Counted from the first letter of the stretch, positions 1 to 9,180 are shown. The stretch is DNA of 64,000 bases from Candidatus Poribacteria bacterium (GCA_026004875.1 BPJZ01000005.1:1-64000); one strand, 5' to 3'. Notes: generated from the letters alone by a model not told the origin. A program made the numbers and translations.

Positions 1-42
1 GTCACCATCACGAAGTACCAACCACAAGAGAGGAAGTACTGA
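1..42 (+). CDS. sdhA: Succinate dehydrogenase/fumarate reductase flavoprotein subunit, last 13 residues (partial)
   Basis: The first 42 bases read in frame as 13 residues ending QPQERKY followed by TGA. This matches the conserved C-terminal end of SdhA/FrdA flavoproteins. The stop lies 2 bases before the sdhB start, so the two belong to one operon. Only the tail is inside the window, so the identification rests on this short ending and on the sdhB and CCG-subunit genes that follow. Confidence 0.75.
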   Translation, partial: VTITKYQPQERKY

Positions 43-44
43 CG

Positions 45-464
45 ATGGGGGAGGTGACCTTTCGGATCCGCCGGTTCAACCCGGAGAAGGATACGGAACC
101 GTACTGGCAGGAGTACCGGTTTGAACCTCCCGCCGGCGCGACGCTTTTGGATTGTCTCAACCACATCAAATGGCACCTGGACGGGACGCTGACCTATCGG
201 ATGTCCTGCAGGAGTGCGATCTGTGGCTCCTGTGCGATGCGGGTCAACGGGGGTGGTCAGCTGGTCTGCAACGCCCAATGGGCGGATCACGTCCAGCCGG
301 ACGGGACGATCACCATTGAGCCGGTAGGCAACTTCCCGGTCATCAAAGATCTGGTGGTGGATCAACGTCCGTTCTGGGAGAAGATTCAGGCCGTCGAGCC
401 GTACCTTCACAACGACGAATCCGCCGGAGCAGGGCGAGTTTCGCATGGCGCCGGAGGACTTTGA
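45..464 (+). CDS. sdhB: Succinate dehydrogenase iron-sulfur subunit, N-terminal part (frameshifted)
   Basis: This is the [2Fe-2S] plant-ferredoxin-type half of SdhB, which carries electrons from the flavoprotein to the quinone site. Cys55, Cys60, Cys63 and Cys75 form the cluster motif (CRSAICGSC and LVC). The frame is normal through His-Asn-Asp-Glu at 408-419, then runs into nonsense and stops at 464. One base fewer near 420 would continue directly into the second half (Pro-Pro-Glu-Gln-Gly-Glu-Phe-Arg-Met) and give one 338-residue SdhB. The start is ATG 45, 2 bases after the sdhA stop. The break is either a sequencing error or a real +1 shift. Confidence 0.9.
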   Translation: MGEVTFRIRRFNPEKDTEPYWQEYRFEPPAGATLLDCLNHIKWHLDGTLTYRMSCRSAICGSCAMRVNGGGQLVCNAQWADHVQPDGTITIEPVGNFPVIKDLVVDQRPFWEKIQAVEPYLHNDESAGAGRVSHGAGGL

Positions 465-1062
465 AAAGATTGACGCCGCCTCGACCTGTATCCTCTGCAG
501 CGCTTGTTATTCCGAGTGCGTCAGCTACGAGGTGGACAAGAACTTCCTCGGTCCGGCGGCGTTGGCCAAGGCCCAACGCTTTGTACACGACACCCGCGAC
601 TTGGCGACCGACGAGCGCCTCAAGAAGCTCAGCGAGTACGGGGGCATCTGGGACTGCGCTCACTGCTTTAACTGCGTCCAAGCCTGTCCTAAGCCCACCG
701 AACCGCTGTGGCGAATCCTCCAGCTCCGTCAGGAGGCGCACCGCCGTGGCTTCCACGACAACAACGGCTGGCGCCATGCCTACGGATTCGTCAAGATCAT
801 CGAAGAGTCCGGTTGGTTGGACGAGGCAAAGCTTCCGCTGAAGTCGGTCGGAACGCTCAAAGAGATCGTCAGCGATCTGATCCCCGTCGGGCTGCGCATG
901 AGCCTAAAGGGCAAGTACCGCCCCAACCCGCTCCACCTGTTGCCGGGGATGCATCACCCGGAGATTCCCAAGATGGCAGAGGTGCGACAGATCATCCAGA
1001 GGGTGCGGGCGGCAGAGGCCCAACCAAAAACGACCGAATCGTCCGAAGAGGAACAGGGTTGA
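445..1062 (+). CDS. sdhB: Succinate dehydrogenase iron-sulfur subunit, C-terminal part (frameshifted)
   Basis: This is the bacterial-ferredoxin half of SdhB, holding the [4Fe-4S] and [3Fe-4S] clusters. Cysteine motifs are visible at fragment residues 15-25 ([11 protein letters not shown]) and in the later [13 protein letters not shown]. The family-conserved phrase [15 protein letters not shown] marks the joint with the first half. In the restored protein the reading begins near base 421, not at the internal ATG 445. The fragment has a C-terminal extension of about 60 residues beyond a minimal SdhB. It is followed 4 bases later by the CCG-domain subunit. Confidence 0.9.
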   Translation: MAPEDFEKIDAASTCILCSACYSECVSYEVDKNFLGPAALAKAQRFVHDTRDLATDERLKKLSEYGGIWDCAHCFNCVQACPKPTEPLWRILQLRQEAHRRGFHDNNGWRHAYGFVKIIEESGWLDEAKLPLKSVGTLKEIVSDLIPVGLRMSLKGKYRPNPLHLLPGMHHPEIPKMAEVRQIIQRVRAAEAQPKTTESSEEEQG

Positions 1063-1066
1063 CACC

Positions 1067-2005
1067 ATGGCAAACGAAGCTCAAGCCGGCACCGGCATGC
1101 CCGGAAAACGGTACGCCTTTTACCCCGGATGCGTCTCCAAAGGGGCCTGCAAAGAGCTCAAACGGGCCACCGAACTGGTCGCCCGGCACTTGGGAATCGA
1201 ACTGGAGGAGCTCACCGAGGCGGCCTGCTGTGGCGCCGGGATCATGGACGACGTGGACCCAGAGATGACTGACGCCCTCAACGCTCGGACTCTGGCCATG
1301 GCCGAACAGCGCGGTCTGACGCTCCTCACCCAGTGCAGTACCTGTCAGGGGGTCCTCAACAAGATCAATAAGGAGCTTCAACGAGACAAAAAGAAACGCG
1401 ACCGAATCAACTCGATCCTCAAGGAGACCGGTTACCAGTACAACGGCACCGTTGAGGTAAAGCATCTCCTCTGGGTGCTGGTGGACGAGAATGAGTATGG
1501 GCTTTCTCGACTTCGAGAGCAGATCCGCCGTTCGCTGGAGGGGCTGAGCGTTGCGCCGTTTTACGGCTGCTATATCCTTCGGCCCTCCGATCTGCTAGGG
1601 TTTGACCATCCTCACCGACCCACGTCGTTGGACGAACTCATCCGAGCGCTCGGCGCGACGCCGGTGGACTACAACGGCAAGTCCAAGTGCTGCGGGTTCC
1701 CGCTGCAACTGATCCACCCGAAGAACTCCTTCACGATGGCCGGCAACCACCTCAGCGAGGCAAAGAGCAAAGGCGCCGACCTGATGGTCACCCCCTGCCC
1801 GCTGTGCCATCTCAACCTAGACGCCCGCCAGCCGGAGGCCTCACGGGTCCTCCAGGAGCAAGGAAAGATCAGCGGGGAGATCGGTCTACCGGTGCTCCAC
1901 CTGCCCCAGTTGGTGGCTCTGGCTTTAGGCTATACTCCCAAGGAGTTGGGGATGCGGACCCACATCACCTCAACACGGCCCGTAGAAGAGAAGCTCGGAG
2001 TGTAG
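1067..2005 (+). CDS. CCG-domain (heterodisulfide reductase B-like) subunit of succinate dehydrogenase
   Basis: The 312-residue protein has two cysteine-rich CCG domains. The first contains YPGC, CCGAG and CSTC; the second contains FYGC, KCCGFP and CPLC. No membrane segment is visible. In non-classical succinate:quinone reductases (SdhE type) such a protein replaces the usual membrane anchor subunits, and the position directly after sdhAB supports that role. Hydrophobic SdhC/D genes are absent here. An alternative is a general HdrB-like electron-transfer subunit, but the context favours the Sdh complex. Confidence 0.8.
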   Translation: MANEAQAGTGMPGKRYAFYPGCVSKGACKELKRATELVARHLGIELEELTEAACCGAGIMDDVDPEMTDALNARTLAMAEQRGLTLLTQCSTCQGVLNKINKELQRDKKKRDRINSILKETGYQYNGTVEVKHLLWVLVDENEYGLSRLREQIRRSLEGLSVAPFYGCYILRPSDLLGFDHPHRPTSLDELIRALGATPVDYNGKSKCCGFPLQLIHPKNSFTMAGNHLSEAKSKGADLMVTPCPLCHLNLDARQPEASRVLQEQGKISGEIGLPVLHLPQLVALALGYTPKELGMRTHITSTRPVEEKLGV

Positions 2006-2008
2006 CCG

Positions 2009-2974
2009 ATGGAGATTCGCAACGTTGTGATCATTGGAGCCGGACCGGCGGGCTTTGCCGCTGGGCTGTACGCCGGTCGCGCTCAACTGGAGCCGTTGCT
2101 GTTCACCGGCCCGGAGATCGGCGGGCAGCTCTCGCTGACGCTGGACATCGAGAACTACCCTGGCTACGCCGCTGGAGACGCCCCGGGGTTGATCCAGACC
2201 ATGCGCCAGCAAGCAGAGCAGTTCGGAACCGAGATCCGCGAAGACCTGGTGACCGAAGTAGACCTGGACCGGCATCCGTTCCGCCTGAAGACGGCCTCCG
2301 GCGCCGAAGTGGGCGCAAAGGCGCTGATCATCTGCACCGGTTCGTCGCCGAGAAAGCTGAACGTTCCTGGAGAGGAACTGGTTGGAAAAGGGGTCTCCTA
2401 CTGTGCCACCTGTGACGGATTCTTCTTCCGCGGAAAACGAGTGGTGGTCGTCGGCGGAGGGGACGCGGCGATCGAAGAGGGCCTGTTTTTGACCCGCTTT
2501 GCCTCGGAGGTGCACGTCGTACATCGCCGCGACCAGCTTCGCGCCAACCGCACCCTTCAGGAGCGGGCCTTCAAAAACGATAAGATGAAGTTTATCTGGA
2601 ACACCGTCGTTGAGGAGATTCTCGGGGACCCGGAGAAGGGCGTTTCGGCCGTTCGGCTGCGCAACGTTCGGACGGATGAGGTCTTCGAGTTCCCCACGGA
2701 CGGAGTGTTCATCTTTATCGGCCACGTTCCCAATACAGAGCTGTTCCGGGGCAAGTTAGAGATGGACGCTCAGGGGTATCTGATCGTGGATCGACTCCAG
2801 CGGACCAGTCGGGAAGGGGTGTTCGCCGGCGGAGACGTTCATGATCACGTGTTTCGCCAGGCGATTACCGCCGCCGGAGCGGGCGCAGCAGCGGCGATCT
2901 CCGCCGAACGCTGGCTGGCCGAGATGGAGGGACGCGGATACCCCGGGTTGACCGACCTGGTTCAGGAGAGCTAG
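2009..2974 (+). CDS. trxB: Thioredoxin-disulfide reductase
   Basis: This 321-residue flavoenzyme reduces thioredoxin with NADPH. The N-terminal FAD-binding motif [10 protein letters not shown] is at residues 10-19. The redox pair Cys132/Cys135 lies in CATCDG, and the NADPH-binding motif VVGGGDAA follows. The C-terminal FAD motif is GVFAGGDV. Length and domain order are normal for low-molecular-weight TrxB. The ATG follows the CCG-subunit stop by 3 bases, so it is probably co-transcribed with the sdh genes. The end faces the P1 peptidase gene on the other strand. Confidence 0.95.
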   Translation: MEIRNVVIIGAGPAGFAAGLYAGRAQLEPLLFTGPEIGGQLSLTLDIENYPGYAAGDAPGLIQTMRQQAEQFGTEIREDLVTEVDLDRHPFRLKTASGAEVGAKALIICTGSSPRKLNVPGEELVGKGVSYCATCDGFFFRGKRVVVVGGGDAAIEEGLFLTRFASEVHVVHRRDQLRANRTLQERAFKNDKMKFIWNTVVEEILGDPEKGVSAVRLRNVRTDEVFEFPTDGVFIFIGHVPNTELFRGKLEMDAQGYLIVDRLQRTSREGVFAGGDVHDHVFRQAITAAGAGAAAAISAERWLAEMEGRGYPGLTDLVQES

Positions 2975-2982
2975 GCGCAGGC

Positions 2983-3942
2983 TCAACCCGCCAGACGGGG
3001 CGGTTCTGACTCCATCTGCTGAGAAGCTCGCACCGCACAAACGATCGCCGCCGCGACGGCTTGGACGGCGGCCATAGCAACTTGGTTGCTGTCTCCTGTC
3101 ATCTCGCCGGTCGAGAGCGCAAAGAGCGTATCCCCGTCGTATAACGTGTGTGCCGGGCGGACGGCCAGGGCGATTCCGTCGTGAGCAATGGCGGCTACCC
3201 GGGTTGCCTCGGCGGGCGTCAGCTGGACGTTGGTGACGACGACGCCGATCGTCGTGTTGGTCGCCACGGAGGGGCCGGGAGAAGAGAGGCCCACTCCTGG
3301 CGTCCCGACAAGCGGCTCTCCGGAGCTCGGATCACGGGCGCCCGCAATGAACTGGCCCGTCTGAGGGTCGACGACGCTGCCGACCGCGTTCACAACGACC
3401 AACGCCCCGACGAGCCGTTGGTCATCCAACTGGACCAGCGCCGAGCCGACGCCGCCCCAGTCGGGTCGACCGCCGGGGAGCTTCCCACAGGTGGCGCCCG
3501 TACCGGCGCCAATCGTCCCCATCGGCACCGGGTCCGAAACGGCGTTCTGAGCCGCAGCGTAGCCCATCGCCGCGTCGGGTCGTCGCCGTCCATCACCGAC
3601 GAGCAAGTCGAAGACGACCGCCGCCGGCACGATCGGCACGCGAAAAGGGCCGACCGGGAACCCGTACCCGGCCTCTTCGAGGTAGCGCATCACCCCATCT
3701 GCCGCCCCCAAGCCGAAGGCGCTCCCGCCGGTGAGCAGGACGGCGTGCGCCCTTCCGACTAGGTTCCCAGGTCGGAGGGGGTCGGTCTCCCGCGTTCCCG
3801 GAGCGCCTCCGCGCACGTCCACGCCTCCGACCGCCCCCGAGGGGCAAAGCAGCACGGTGCAGCCGGTTCGCGCCGTGCGATCGGTTGCGTGCCCAACGCG
3901 GATGCCATCAATCGCTGTGACCGTCTCGTTCTCCGGAGCCAT
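2983..3942 (-). CDS. P1 family peptidase (DmpA/L-aminopeptidase-esterase, S58 type)
   Basis: The protein is about 319 residues and matches the N-terminal-nucleophile P1 family, which self-cleaves into two chains and removes N-terminal residues from peptides. It opens with the family pattern DGIRVGHATD. It keeps LLTGGSAFGL in the middle and the probable cleavage region around VATNTTIGVVVTN, where a Thr would become the nucleophile. There are two GTG codons and one ATG at the 5' end; the ATG at 3942 is preferred. It lies about 10 bases after the XRE-TPR regulator on the same strand, so the two are probably one transcript. Confidence 0.85.
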   Translation of the reverse strand: MAPENETVTAIDGIRVGHATDRTARTGCTVLLCPSGAVGGVDVRGGAPGTRETDPLRPGNLVGRAHAVLLTGGSAFGLGAADGVMRYLEEAGYGFPVGPFRVPIVPAAVVFDLLVGDGRRRPDAAMGYAAAQNAVSDPVPMGTIGAGTGATCGKLPGGRPDWGGVGSALVQLDDQRLVGALVVVNAVGSVVDPQTGQFIAGARDPSSGEPLVGTPGVGLSSPGPSVATNTTIGVVVTNVQLTPAEATRVAAIAHDGIALAVRPAHTLYDGDTLFALSTGEMTGDSNQVAMAAVQAVAAAIVCAVRASQQMESEPPRLAG

Positions 3943-3952
3943 CACCACGCTG

Positions 3953-5545
3953 TTATAGGAACGGTTGGAGCTTCTCCATCAGTCTGGCGAACGGTCCGGC
4001 CTCGCGCAAGGGAGGGTTCTCCTCGCCGAGGGCACGCCATTGTTCCAGCAGCTCTTGAGCGAGCCTCCGAGCGGCCTCCTGATCCCCCTGAGCGACCCGC
4101 TGGTAGATCCGCAGGAGCTGGACAACGGCCGCCTGCCATCGCCCCAGGAGCGTTCCGGGGGGAGGCGGAGCGGCGGCCAGCCGTTCGATCTGCTGAAGCG
4201 AATCGTCAAGCGCTCCGTCGGCCATGGCGGCCAGGGATCGGGCCGCCATCGCTTCCAGACGGTAGAGGCGAGCGCGAACGCCGGGAAGGTCGGCAAACTG
4301 CTCCTCCGCCTCGGAAAGGTAGGGCACCGCCTGCTGTGTCCGTTGCCCTTCCAGGAGAAACAGGCCGTTGACCAGCGCGTAGAGTCCGCGCAGCTCCGGG
4401 GTCGGCTCCACTCGGAGGCGCATGGACCGGGCGCGGCTGAGCCACCGGCGGGCCTCCGCGCGCCGCCCCAGCCGAAGCGCCGACCAGGCCCCGACCAGCT
4501 CCACCAGCAGAAGCGCTCGGGACTTCTCGACCTGAGGCGCATCCAGCGACCGAGTGCGCCAGAGCCGGCCCGCCTGAGCGACCCACCCCAGCACCTCCGC
4601 ATCCTCGCTCAGCAGATGAGAGATCGCAATTCGGTCTAGCAGACAGCGCGCCCGGGCAAAGGCTCCGATCTCCTCCCGCGAGAGAACCTGATGGAGGAGG
4701 TCCCGGGCTTCCAGCAACTGCCCCTGTTCCTCCAGGAGTCGGGCCAACAACCAAAGGGCCACGGCGTACCCGTCCTCCTCGCCGGAGCGATCGGCCAGCT
4801 CCGCTGCGCTCTGCAGGTGAGCCTTGGCAGCGTCCCACTCGCCCATCTCCCACTCGGCCTGAGCCAGCTGAAGGCTGAGCAGATAACGCAGCTTGGGAGG
4901 ATAGGAGACCTCGCTGTTCTGTTCCATCCGTTGTTCCGTCAGGGCAAAAGAGCGGTAGGCGGCCAGACGCCCTTCCCGACAACGTCGGTAGTAAGCCTCG
5001 TAAAAGTCGGCCCAGGCCCGAACCTTCGGCGAAAAGCGATCCGGACACCCCTGAATGCGAGCGATCAGACCCCGAACCAGGGAGTACTCCTCCGGGCTCA
5101 GCTCTTCAAAGGGGCTGAAGGAAAAGGGCGTGTCCTCCTCCGGCGGGGGTGGGCCGGGGACGTTCAGTAGCTCCTGAATCAACCGGTCGTCCGCCTCCAA
5201 GAACGAAACATTGGAGCGGAGCTCCGCCGGGAGATAGTCCGGGGCGTGTGGGCTCTCCAGGAGCGCTCGTTTCTGCTCCTCCGGCACCGGTTGCGCGAGA
5301 AACCGGACGTAGTTGACGTCGTCGCCGAACACCTGAGCGCACCGCCGGACAACCTTCTCGGAGGGACGCCGTTTGCCGTTCTCCAGAAGACTGATAAACT
5401 GGGGGCTGACGGAGAGTTGCCGAGCCAACTCCTCCATCGTCAGGTGGTGAGAAAGGCGTCGGTGGCGCAGGTACTCGGCAAAGGTAAGCAAACTAGCGTT
5501 CTCCTTGCGGCGCGAGGAAGGTCCTCGCTGCGTCTTTCGGAGCAT
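3953..5545 (-). CDS. XRE-family transcriptional regulator with TPR-like C-terminal domain
   Basis: The 530-residue protein has an XRE helix-turn-helix at about residues 20-85 (EYLRHRR, MEELARQLSVSPQFISLLENGKRRPSE). A long all-helical region rich in Ala, Leu and Arg follows and looks like tandem TPRs. This layout is seen in regulators that sense peptides or partner proteins. It is transcribed with the downstream P1 peptidase, which hints that a peptide may be the signal, but this is inference. The start at 5545 has no strong Shine-Dalgarno sequence; the HTH begins about 20 residues in. Confidence 0.8.
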   Translation of the reverse strand: MLRKTQRGPSSRRKENASLLTFAEYLRHRRLSHHLTMEELARQLSVSPQFISLLENGKRRPSEKVVRRCAQVFGDDVNYVRFLAQPVPEEQKRALLESPHAPDYLPAELRSNVSFLEADDRLIQELLNVPGPPPPEEDTPFSFSPFEELSPEEYSLVRGLIARIQGCPDRFSPKVRAWADFYEAYYRRCREGRLAAYRSFALTEQRMEQNSEVSYPPKLRYLLSLQLAQAEWEMGEWDAAKAHLQSAAELADRSGEEDGYAVALWLLARLLEEQGQLLEARDLLHQVLSREEIGAFARARCLLDRIAISHLLSEDAEVLGWVAQAGRLWRTRSLDAPQVEKSRALLLVELVGAWSALRLGRRAEARRWLSRARSMRLRVEPTPELRGLYALVNGLFLLEGQRTQQAVPYLSEAEEQFADLPGVRARLYRLEAMAARSLAAMADGALDDSLQQIERLAAAPPPPGTLLGRWQAAVVQLLRIYQRVAQGDQEAARRLAQELLEQWRALGEENPPLREAGPFARLMEKLQPFL

Positions 5546-5845
5546 GATCGCTTGGCCTCAGTTCGGTACACCGCATTGATGACGACCGGATCGGTCGGGT
5601 TCCGCTCTTGTCGTAATCCGACACACAATGAAAATAATGACTGATATCCTGTCGATCCGCAACCGAGAAATCGCTAAGAGAACAGCGGCATGCGAGAGTT
5701 CTCCCATCGCATCCCGCGTCGCCACAGGGGTCGCGGGCATCAATCGAAGCTGTCGTTCAAAAATTATTTGATATAAAATCTGTCTTTCGACAACCTCGAC
5801 CGCAGCCGAAAGGAACGAACCCCCCTCCGAGGAAAGGGAACGGCA
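5546..5845. other. Divergent intergenic region between the XRE regulator and the amidohydrolase
   Basis: No gene is seen in these 300 bases. The stretch 5757-5780 is much more AT-rich than its surroundings and contains a TATAAA hexamer at 5772-5777 that could be a -10 element for the amidohydrolase, but no good -35 lies 16-18 bases upstream. A purine-rich ribosome-binding site (GAGGAAAGGG) precedes the ATG at 5846. Control by the adjacent XRE protein is possible but no clear operator repeat is visible. Confidence 0.4.
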
Positions 5846-7126
5846 ATGTCTTGGCTCCTACAGAACGGTACAGTATACGGCACCGAGCACGGGCCCGGTG
5901 CCCGGTTGGACCTCCGCGTTGAGGGCGGTCGCGTCGTCGCGATCGCCTCCCGGCTCAGTCCGCTTCCGGAGGACCGAGCCCTGGACCTTGACGGGAGGAT
6001 CGTTACCCCCGGCTGGATCGACCTGCACGCGCACGTCTACTGGGGGGTCACCACTTGGGGGATCCCCGCCGATCCGATCTGCCTTTCGACCGGCGTAACG
6101 ACCGTTGTGGACGCCGGGTCGGCAGGTTGGGCCACCTTTCCGGGATTCTGCCGATGGATCGTTCAAGGGGCAAAGACGCGCGTTCTGGCCTTTGTGCACA
6201 TCTCCGGCATCGGCTTGACCTACGGGCCGGTGGGGGAGATGGAGGACCTGCGCTATGCCGATCCGGAGCTGACAGCGGAGGCGATCCGGTTGTACCCGGA
6301 GACGGCGGTTGGTGTCAAAGTGCGCCAGGGAGCGGCGCAGGTTGGCAGCAACGGCGTTCGGCCCCTAGAGCGAGCCGTTGAGGCGGCGGAGTTGGCGGGC
6401 GTGCCGGTGATGGTGCACATCGGCGCCGGCGTGCCGCTTCCGGAAGTGCTCCGGCGGCTTCGACCTGGCGACATCGTCACCCATTGCTATCAGGGGCGCG
6501 GCGACACGATCTTGAACGAGCGCGGGGAGCTGCTCCCAGAGGTGCGTCAGGCGCGAGCGTCCGGCGTCTGGTTCGACGTCGGCCACGGCTCCGGCAGCTT
6601 CCGGTTAGAGACAGCCCGTCGGGCGATCGAACAAGGATGTCTGCCGGACGTCATCAGCAGCGATCTGCACGCAGTCAGCGTCGAAGGACCGGTCTTCGAC
6701 ATGCCGACGACGGCTTCCAAGTTTCTCAGCCTAGGCATGAGGCTAGAGGACGTGATCCGCGCCGTCACCGAAACGCCGGCGCAGATCCTCAATCGCCCGG
6801 AGCTGGGGAGGATCACCGTCGGCGGTCCGGCCGACCTGGCCGTCTTTGAGCTGATCGAGGGGGAGTTCCGATTTGAAGATACCCATCAGCAAGGCTGGCA
6901 CGGAGGACGACTCCTCCGCCCGGTCTACACCCTTCGAAACGGAGAGCTCTGGACGCCGGAGCGGGTCTGGGAGGAGTTCGGCCACCCTTGGGAACAGACG
7001 CCACCTATGGCCCGAAAGGCCAACCGTCAGCTGATGGAGCGCTCCGGGATTCGTCCCTCCCCTTGGTGGCGCGAGTGGCTCCTCAAGCAAACGGGCTCCG
7101 CCCCAGAAGAGGACGAAGCCCGGTGA
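5846..7126 (+). CDS. Amidohydrolase/deacetylase family metallohydrolase
   Basis: The 426-residue protein is a dihydroorotase-like amidohydrolase of the deacetylase subfamily. Metal-binding residues are visible: DLHAH near residue 59, the probable carboxylated Lys in GVKVRQ, His in VMVHIG and VTHCY, and the catalytic Asp in SSDLHA. The N- and C-terminal beta parts (ITVGGPADLAVF) complete the composite domain. The substrate cannot be read from sequence; D-amino acid or cyclic amide hydrolysis is typical of relatives. A strong ribosome-binding site precedes the start. It is a single gene flanked by convergent neighbours. Confidence 0.85.
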   Translation: MSWLLQNGTVYGTEHGPGARLDLRVEGGRVVAIASRLSPLPEDRALDLDGRIVTPGWIDLHAHVYWGVTTWGIPADPICLSTGVTTVVDAGSAGWATFPGFCRWIVQGAKTRVLAFVHISGIGLTYGPVGEMEDLRYADPELTAEAIRLYPETAVGVKVRQGAAQVGSNGVRPLERAVEAAELAGVPVMVHIGAGVPLPEVLRRLRPGDIVTHCYQGRGDTILNERGELLPEVRQARASGVWFDVGHGSGSFRLETARRAIEQGCLPDVISSDLHAVSVEGPVFDMPTTASKFLSLGMRLEDVIRAVTETPAQILNRPELGRITVGGPADLAVFELIEGEFRFEDTHQQGWHGGRLLRPVYTLRNGELWTPERVWEEFGHPWEQTPPMARKANRQLMERSGIRPSPWWREWLLKQTGSAPEEDEAR

Positions 7127-7144
7127 CAATCCTTCGTGGAGCCG

Positions 7145-7898
7145 TCAGCGCTTGAGCGCCGCCCAGGTGGTCGCCAGTTTGCCCTGAGGGTCTACGGCCA
7201 GCGTCGCTTCGATGACGATGTTGTCAAAGTAAGCCTGCATCGCGTAAAGCTGAATCCCAACGTACCCCTCAAGGATCGGCGCATCCCCTTCTAGCTCCGT
7301 CCCGAAATCGGTTGTGAACTGAAAGTGCCCATCCTGAACGACCAGCGTCCAGTGCTGGAGCGCTCCTCCTTCGGGGAAGGGAACGTACTCCGGCGGGTGG
7401 GCAACGGCCAGCGGATCGTCGTACCAGGGGCTCTCATCGCTGATCCGGTGATGGGCAATGATCATCGGGCCCTTCTCCCCGTCCAGGGGGACTTCCGGCC
7501 AACCGTCGTTGATCATCATGATCCGGTTGTGCGAAGCGGTGCTGGTGTAGCCCCAGACCAGTCCCATGCCGTCGTTGTCGGCGGCGGACACATCCAGATC
7601 GATCTTAAAGTTCTCGAACGCCTGGCCGGTGAAGATCGCGAAGGTGCCCATCAACTGCTCGTCGTTGGGACCGCCCCAGATGTTGGAGCCTTGATAGAGA
7701 GCCCTGCCGTCAATCGGGCCGTTCTGCAGCTGCCAGGTAGAAGGGCCTACATCGCCGAGATTTGCGGGTTTTTCATCCACAAACCTGCCACTGGTCCAAC
7801 TGAGCGTCGTCCTCCCAGTCGAAGACCCATTGATCGGCGGAGGCAACCCCCGCGCTCAGCGCCACCAGCAAGGCCATCAGAAACCGCGCACTTCGCAT
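7145..7898 (-). CDS. Secreted LamG/ConA-like protein with C-terminal tag, frameshifted paralogue
   Basis: The true start is ATG 7898, preceded by GAGGAG and followed by a signal peptide (MRSARFLMALLVALSAGVAS-A). This frame ends early, and the rest of the protein continues in another frame. Removing one base from the CC at 7784-7785 joins them as WQ-FVDEKPANLGDVGPS, giving 250 residues collinear with the intact neighbour at 7992-8762 (W-M-FVDEKPENLGDVGPS). The body looks like a ConA/LamG-type beta-sandwich, with DNDGMGLVWGY and GYVGIQLYAMQAYFDN. It ends with the tag VDPQGKLATTWAALKR. Function unknown; probably exported. Confidence 0.75.
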
Positions 7899-7953
7899 TG
7901 TCGCAACTCCTCATGAATCACTCACGGCCTGCTCCTGCCTCTGCTGCGCGGGT

Positions 7954-7983
7954 GCGGGACTGGAAGCTCACTTCCAGTCCCGC
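7954..7983 (-). other. Perfect 13-bp hairpin after the LamG-like gene
   Basis: The arms 7954-7966 and 7971-7983 are perfectly complementary around a 4-base loop, directly after the stop of the gene ending at 7992. No T-run follows on the minus strand, so it is a transcript-end or RNA-stability hairpin rather than a classical intrinsic terminator. Confidence 0.55.
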
Positions 7984-7991
7984 GTTGGCGC

Positions 7992-8762
7992 TCAATCGCT
8001 CTTCAGCGCTCCCCAGAGGACGGCGGCCTTCCCCGCAGGGTCCACCGCCGTGACGCCCAACGGGAGGATCGTCAGGTTGTCAAACTCCGCTTGCATCGCG
8101 TAAAGCTGAATCCCGACGTACCCCTCTAGAACCGGCGCGTCCCCTTCCAGGGAGGTCCCAAAGTCGGTCGTGAAGGTAAAGTGGCCGTTCTCGACGGTCA
8201 GCGTCCAGTGCTGACGACTCCCATCCTCCGGATAGGGGACATACTCCGGCGGGTGGGCGAAGGCCAGCGGATCGCCGTACCAGGGGCTATCGTCGCTGAT
8301 CCGGTTGTGAGCGATCACCATCGGGCCCTTGTGCCCGTCTAAGGGAACATCCGGCCAGCCGTCGTTGATCATGATCACCCGATTGTGGCTGGAAGTGTCC
8401 GTGTACCCCCAGACCAGCCCCATGCCGTCGTTGTCGGCGGCGGCAACGTCAATCTCCAGCGTGAAGTCGGTGAAGGTCTGGCCGGTGTAGATCGCAAAGG
8501 TGCCCAGCAGCTGTTCGTCCGCCGGGCCACCCCAGATGTTGGAGCCTTGATAGAGAGCCATCCCGTCTAGGCCGAGCTGACTCTCCCGAATCTCCCAAGC
8601 AGAAGGACCCACGTCGCCCAGGTTCTCCGGCTTTTCGTCCACGAACATCCAGTTGGACGTGTCGCCGTCCTCAAAATCCACCACGATCTGAGCCCACGCC
8701 GCACCGCCAAGCAGAAGCCCCACAGCGGCGAAGGCGAGCCATCGGCTTTTGATCCTCAACAT
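7992..8762 (-). CDS. Secreted LamG/ConA-like protein with C-terminal tag
   Basis: The 256-residue protein begins with a signal peptide (LAFAAVGLLLGGAAWA). The body resembles a ConA/LamG-like carbohydrate-binding sandwich: it opens VVDFEDGDTSNW, has DNDGMGLVWGYT in the middle, and ends GYVGIQLYAMQAEFDNLTI. It finishes with VDPAGKAAVLWGALKSD, a divergent copy of the tag found on five other proteins here. It is about 70 % identical by eye to the frameshifted copy downstream, so the pair is a tandem duplication. No catalytic residues are recognised. ATG 8762 follows a GAGGAG ribosome-binding site. Confidence 0.75.
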   Translation of the reverse strand: MLRIKSRWLAFAAVGLLLGGAAWAQIVVDFEDGDTSNWMFVDEKPENLGDVGPSAWEIRESQLGLDGMALYQGSNIWGGPADEQLLGTFAIYTGQTFTDFTLEIDVAAADNDGMGLVWGYTDTSSHNRVIMINDGWPDVPLDGHKGPMVIAHNRISDDSPWYGDPLAFAHPPEYVPYPEDGSRQHWTLTVENGHFTFTTDFGTSLEGDAPVLEGYVGIQLYAMQAEFDNLTILPLGVTAVDPAGKAAVLWGALKSD

Positions 8763-8958
8763 CGTTCAATTACTCCTCATGAGATGAAGTCAGCGAACAG
8801 ATCGCCATCTCCGGAAGTCGTTTTCCGGAAAGGCTTTTCCTCCGGTCTCTGGAGTGTCGTGCTACTGGGCCAGACCGCCGGTCGCACGAGGAAGGAACCA
8901 TGATGCGCTACTTTCGAAGGATTTCGCGCGGACTGTTCTCTCTGACAAGTGCATCAGT

Positions 8959-8987
8959 AGTCTAACGTCCCAACGAGGCCAGGTCAA
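8959..8987 (-). promoter_or_regulatory. Sigma70-like promoter for the LamG-like gene pair
   Basis: On the minus strand, TTGACC (8982-8987) and TAGACT (8959-8964) are separated by exactly 17 bases. The start codon is about 190 bases downstream. Confidence 0.6.
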
Positions 8988-9079
8988 GCGCTTTCTTCTT
9001 GCGCTCCCAAGGCGGCGGTCAAAACTCCCCCGCGGCTCAGCGCCCAGCAGGGCTTAACAGTTAATGCTTCTCGCCCGAT

Positions 9080-9108
9080 TTGCCCTCTCGGGGAGCAGGG
9101 GGTATAAC
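9080..9108 (+). promoter_or_regulatory. Sigma70-like promoter for the Rieske gene
   Basis: TTGCCC (9080-9085) and TATAAC (9103-9108) are spaced by 17 bases, about 70 bases upstream of the ATG at 9181. Confidence 0.55.
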
Positions 9109-9180
9109 CATGCTGTCCGGGGCGCAGGAGCAAGCGCCACTACCACCGGACCGGCGAGGCGACAGAGAGGAGGATTTCCC

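Larger units (their letters stand above)
8763..9180. other. Divergent regulatory region with two promoters
   Basis: These 418 bases hold no convincing gene. They contain a minus-strand promoter for the LamG-like pair (8959-8987) and a plus-strand promoter for the Rieske gene (9080-9108), listed separately. The minus promoter implies an untranslated leader of almost 190 bases, which has no riboswitch I recognise. An open frame beginning at 9064 is only an upstream extension of the Rieske gene. Confidence 0.6.

Noticed and set aside
5757-5780. AT-rich stretch as a firm promoter of the amidohydrolase
   Set aside because: A TATAAA box is present but no credible -35 lies at the right distance, so it is only mentioned in the region note.
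9064-9180. Earlier start for the Rieske gene
   Set aside because: The strong ribosome-binding site is at the ATG 9181, directly before the Rieske domain, and the extension covers the promoter.
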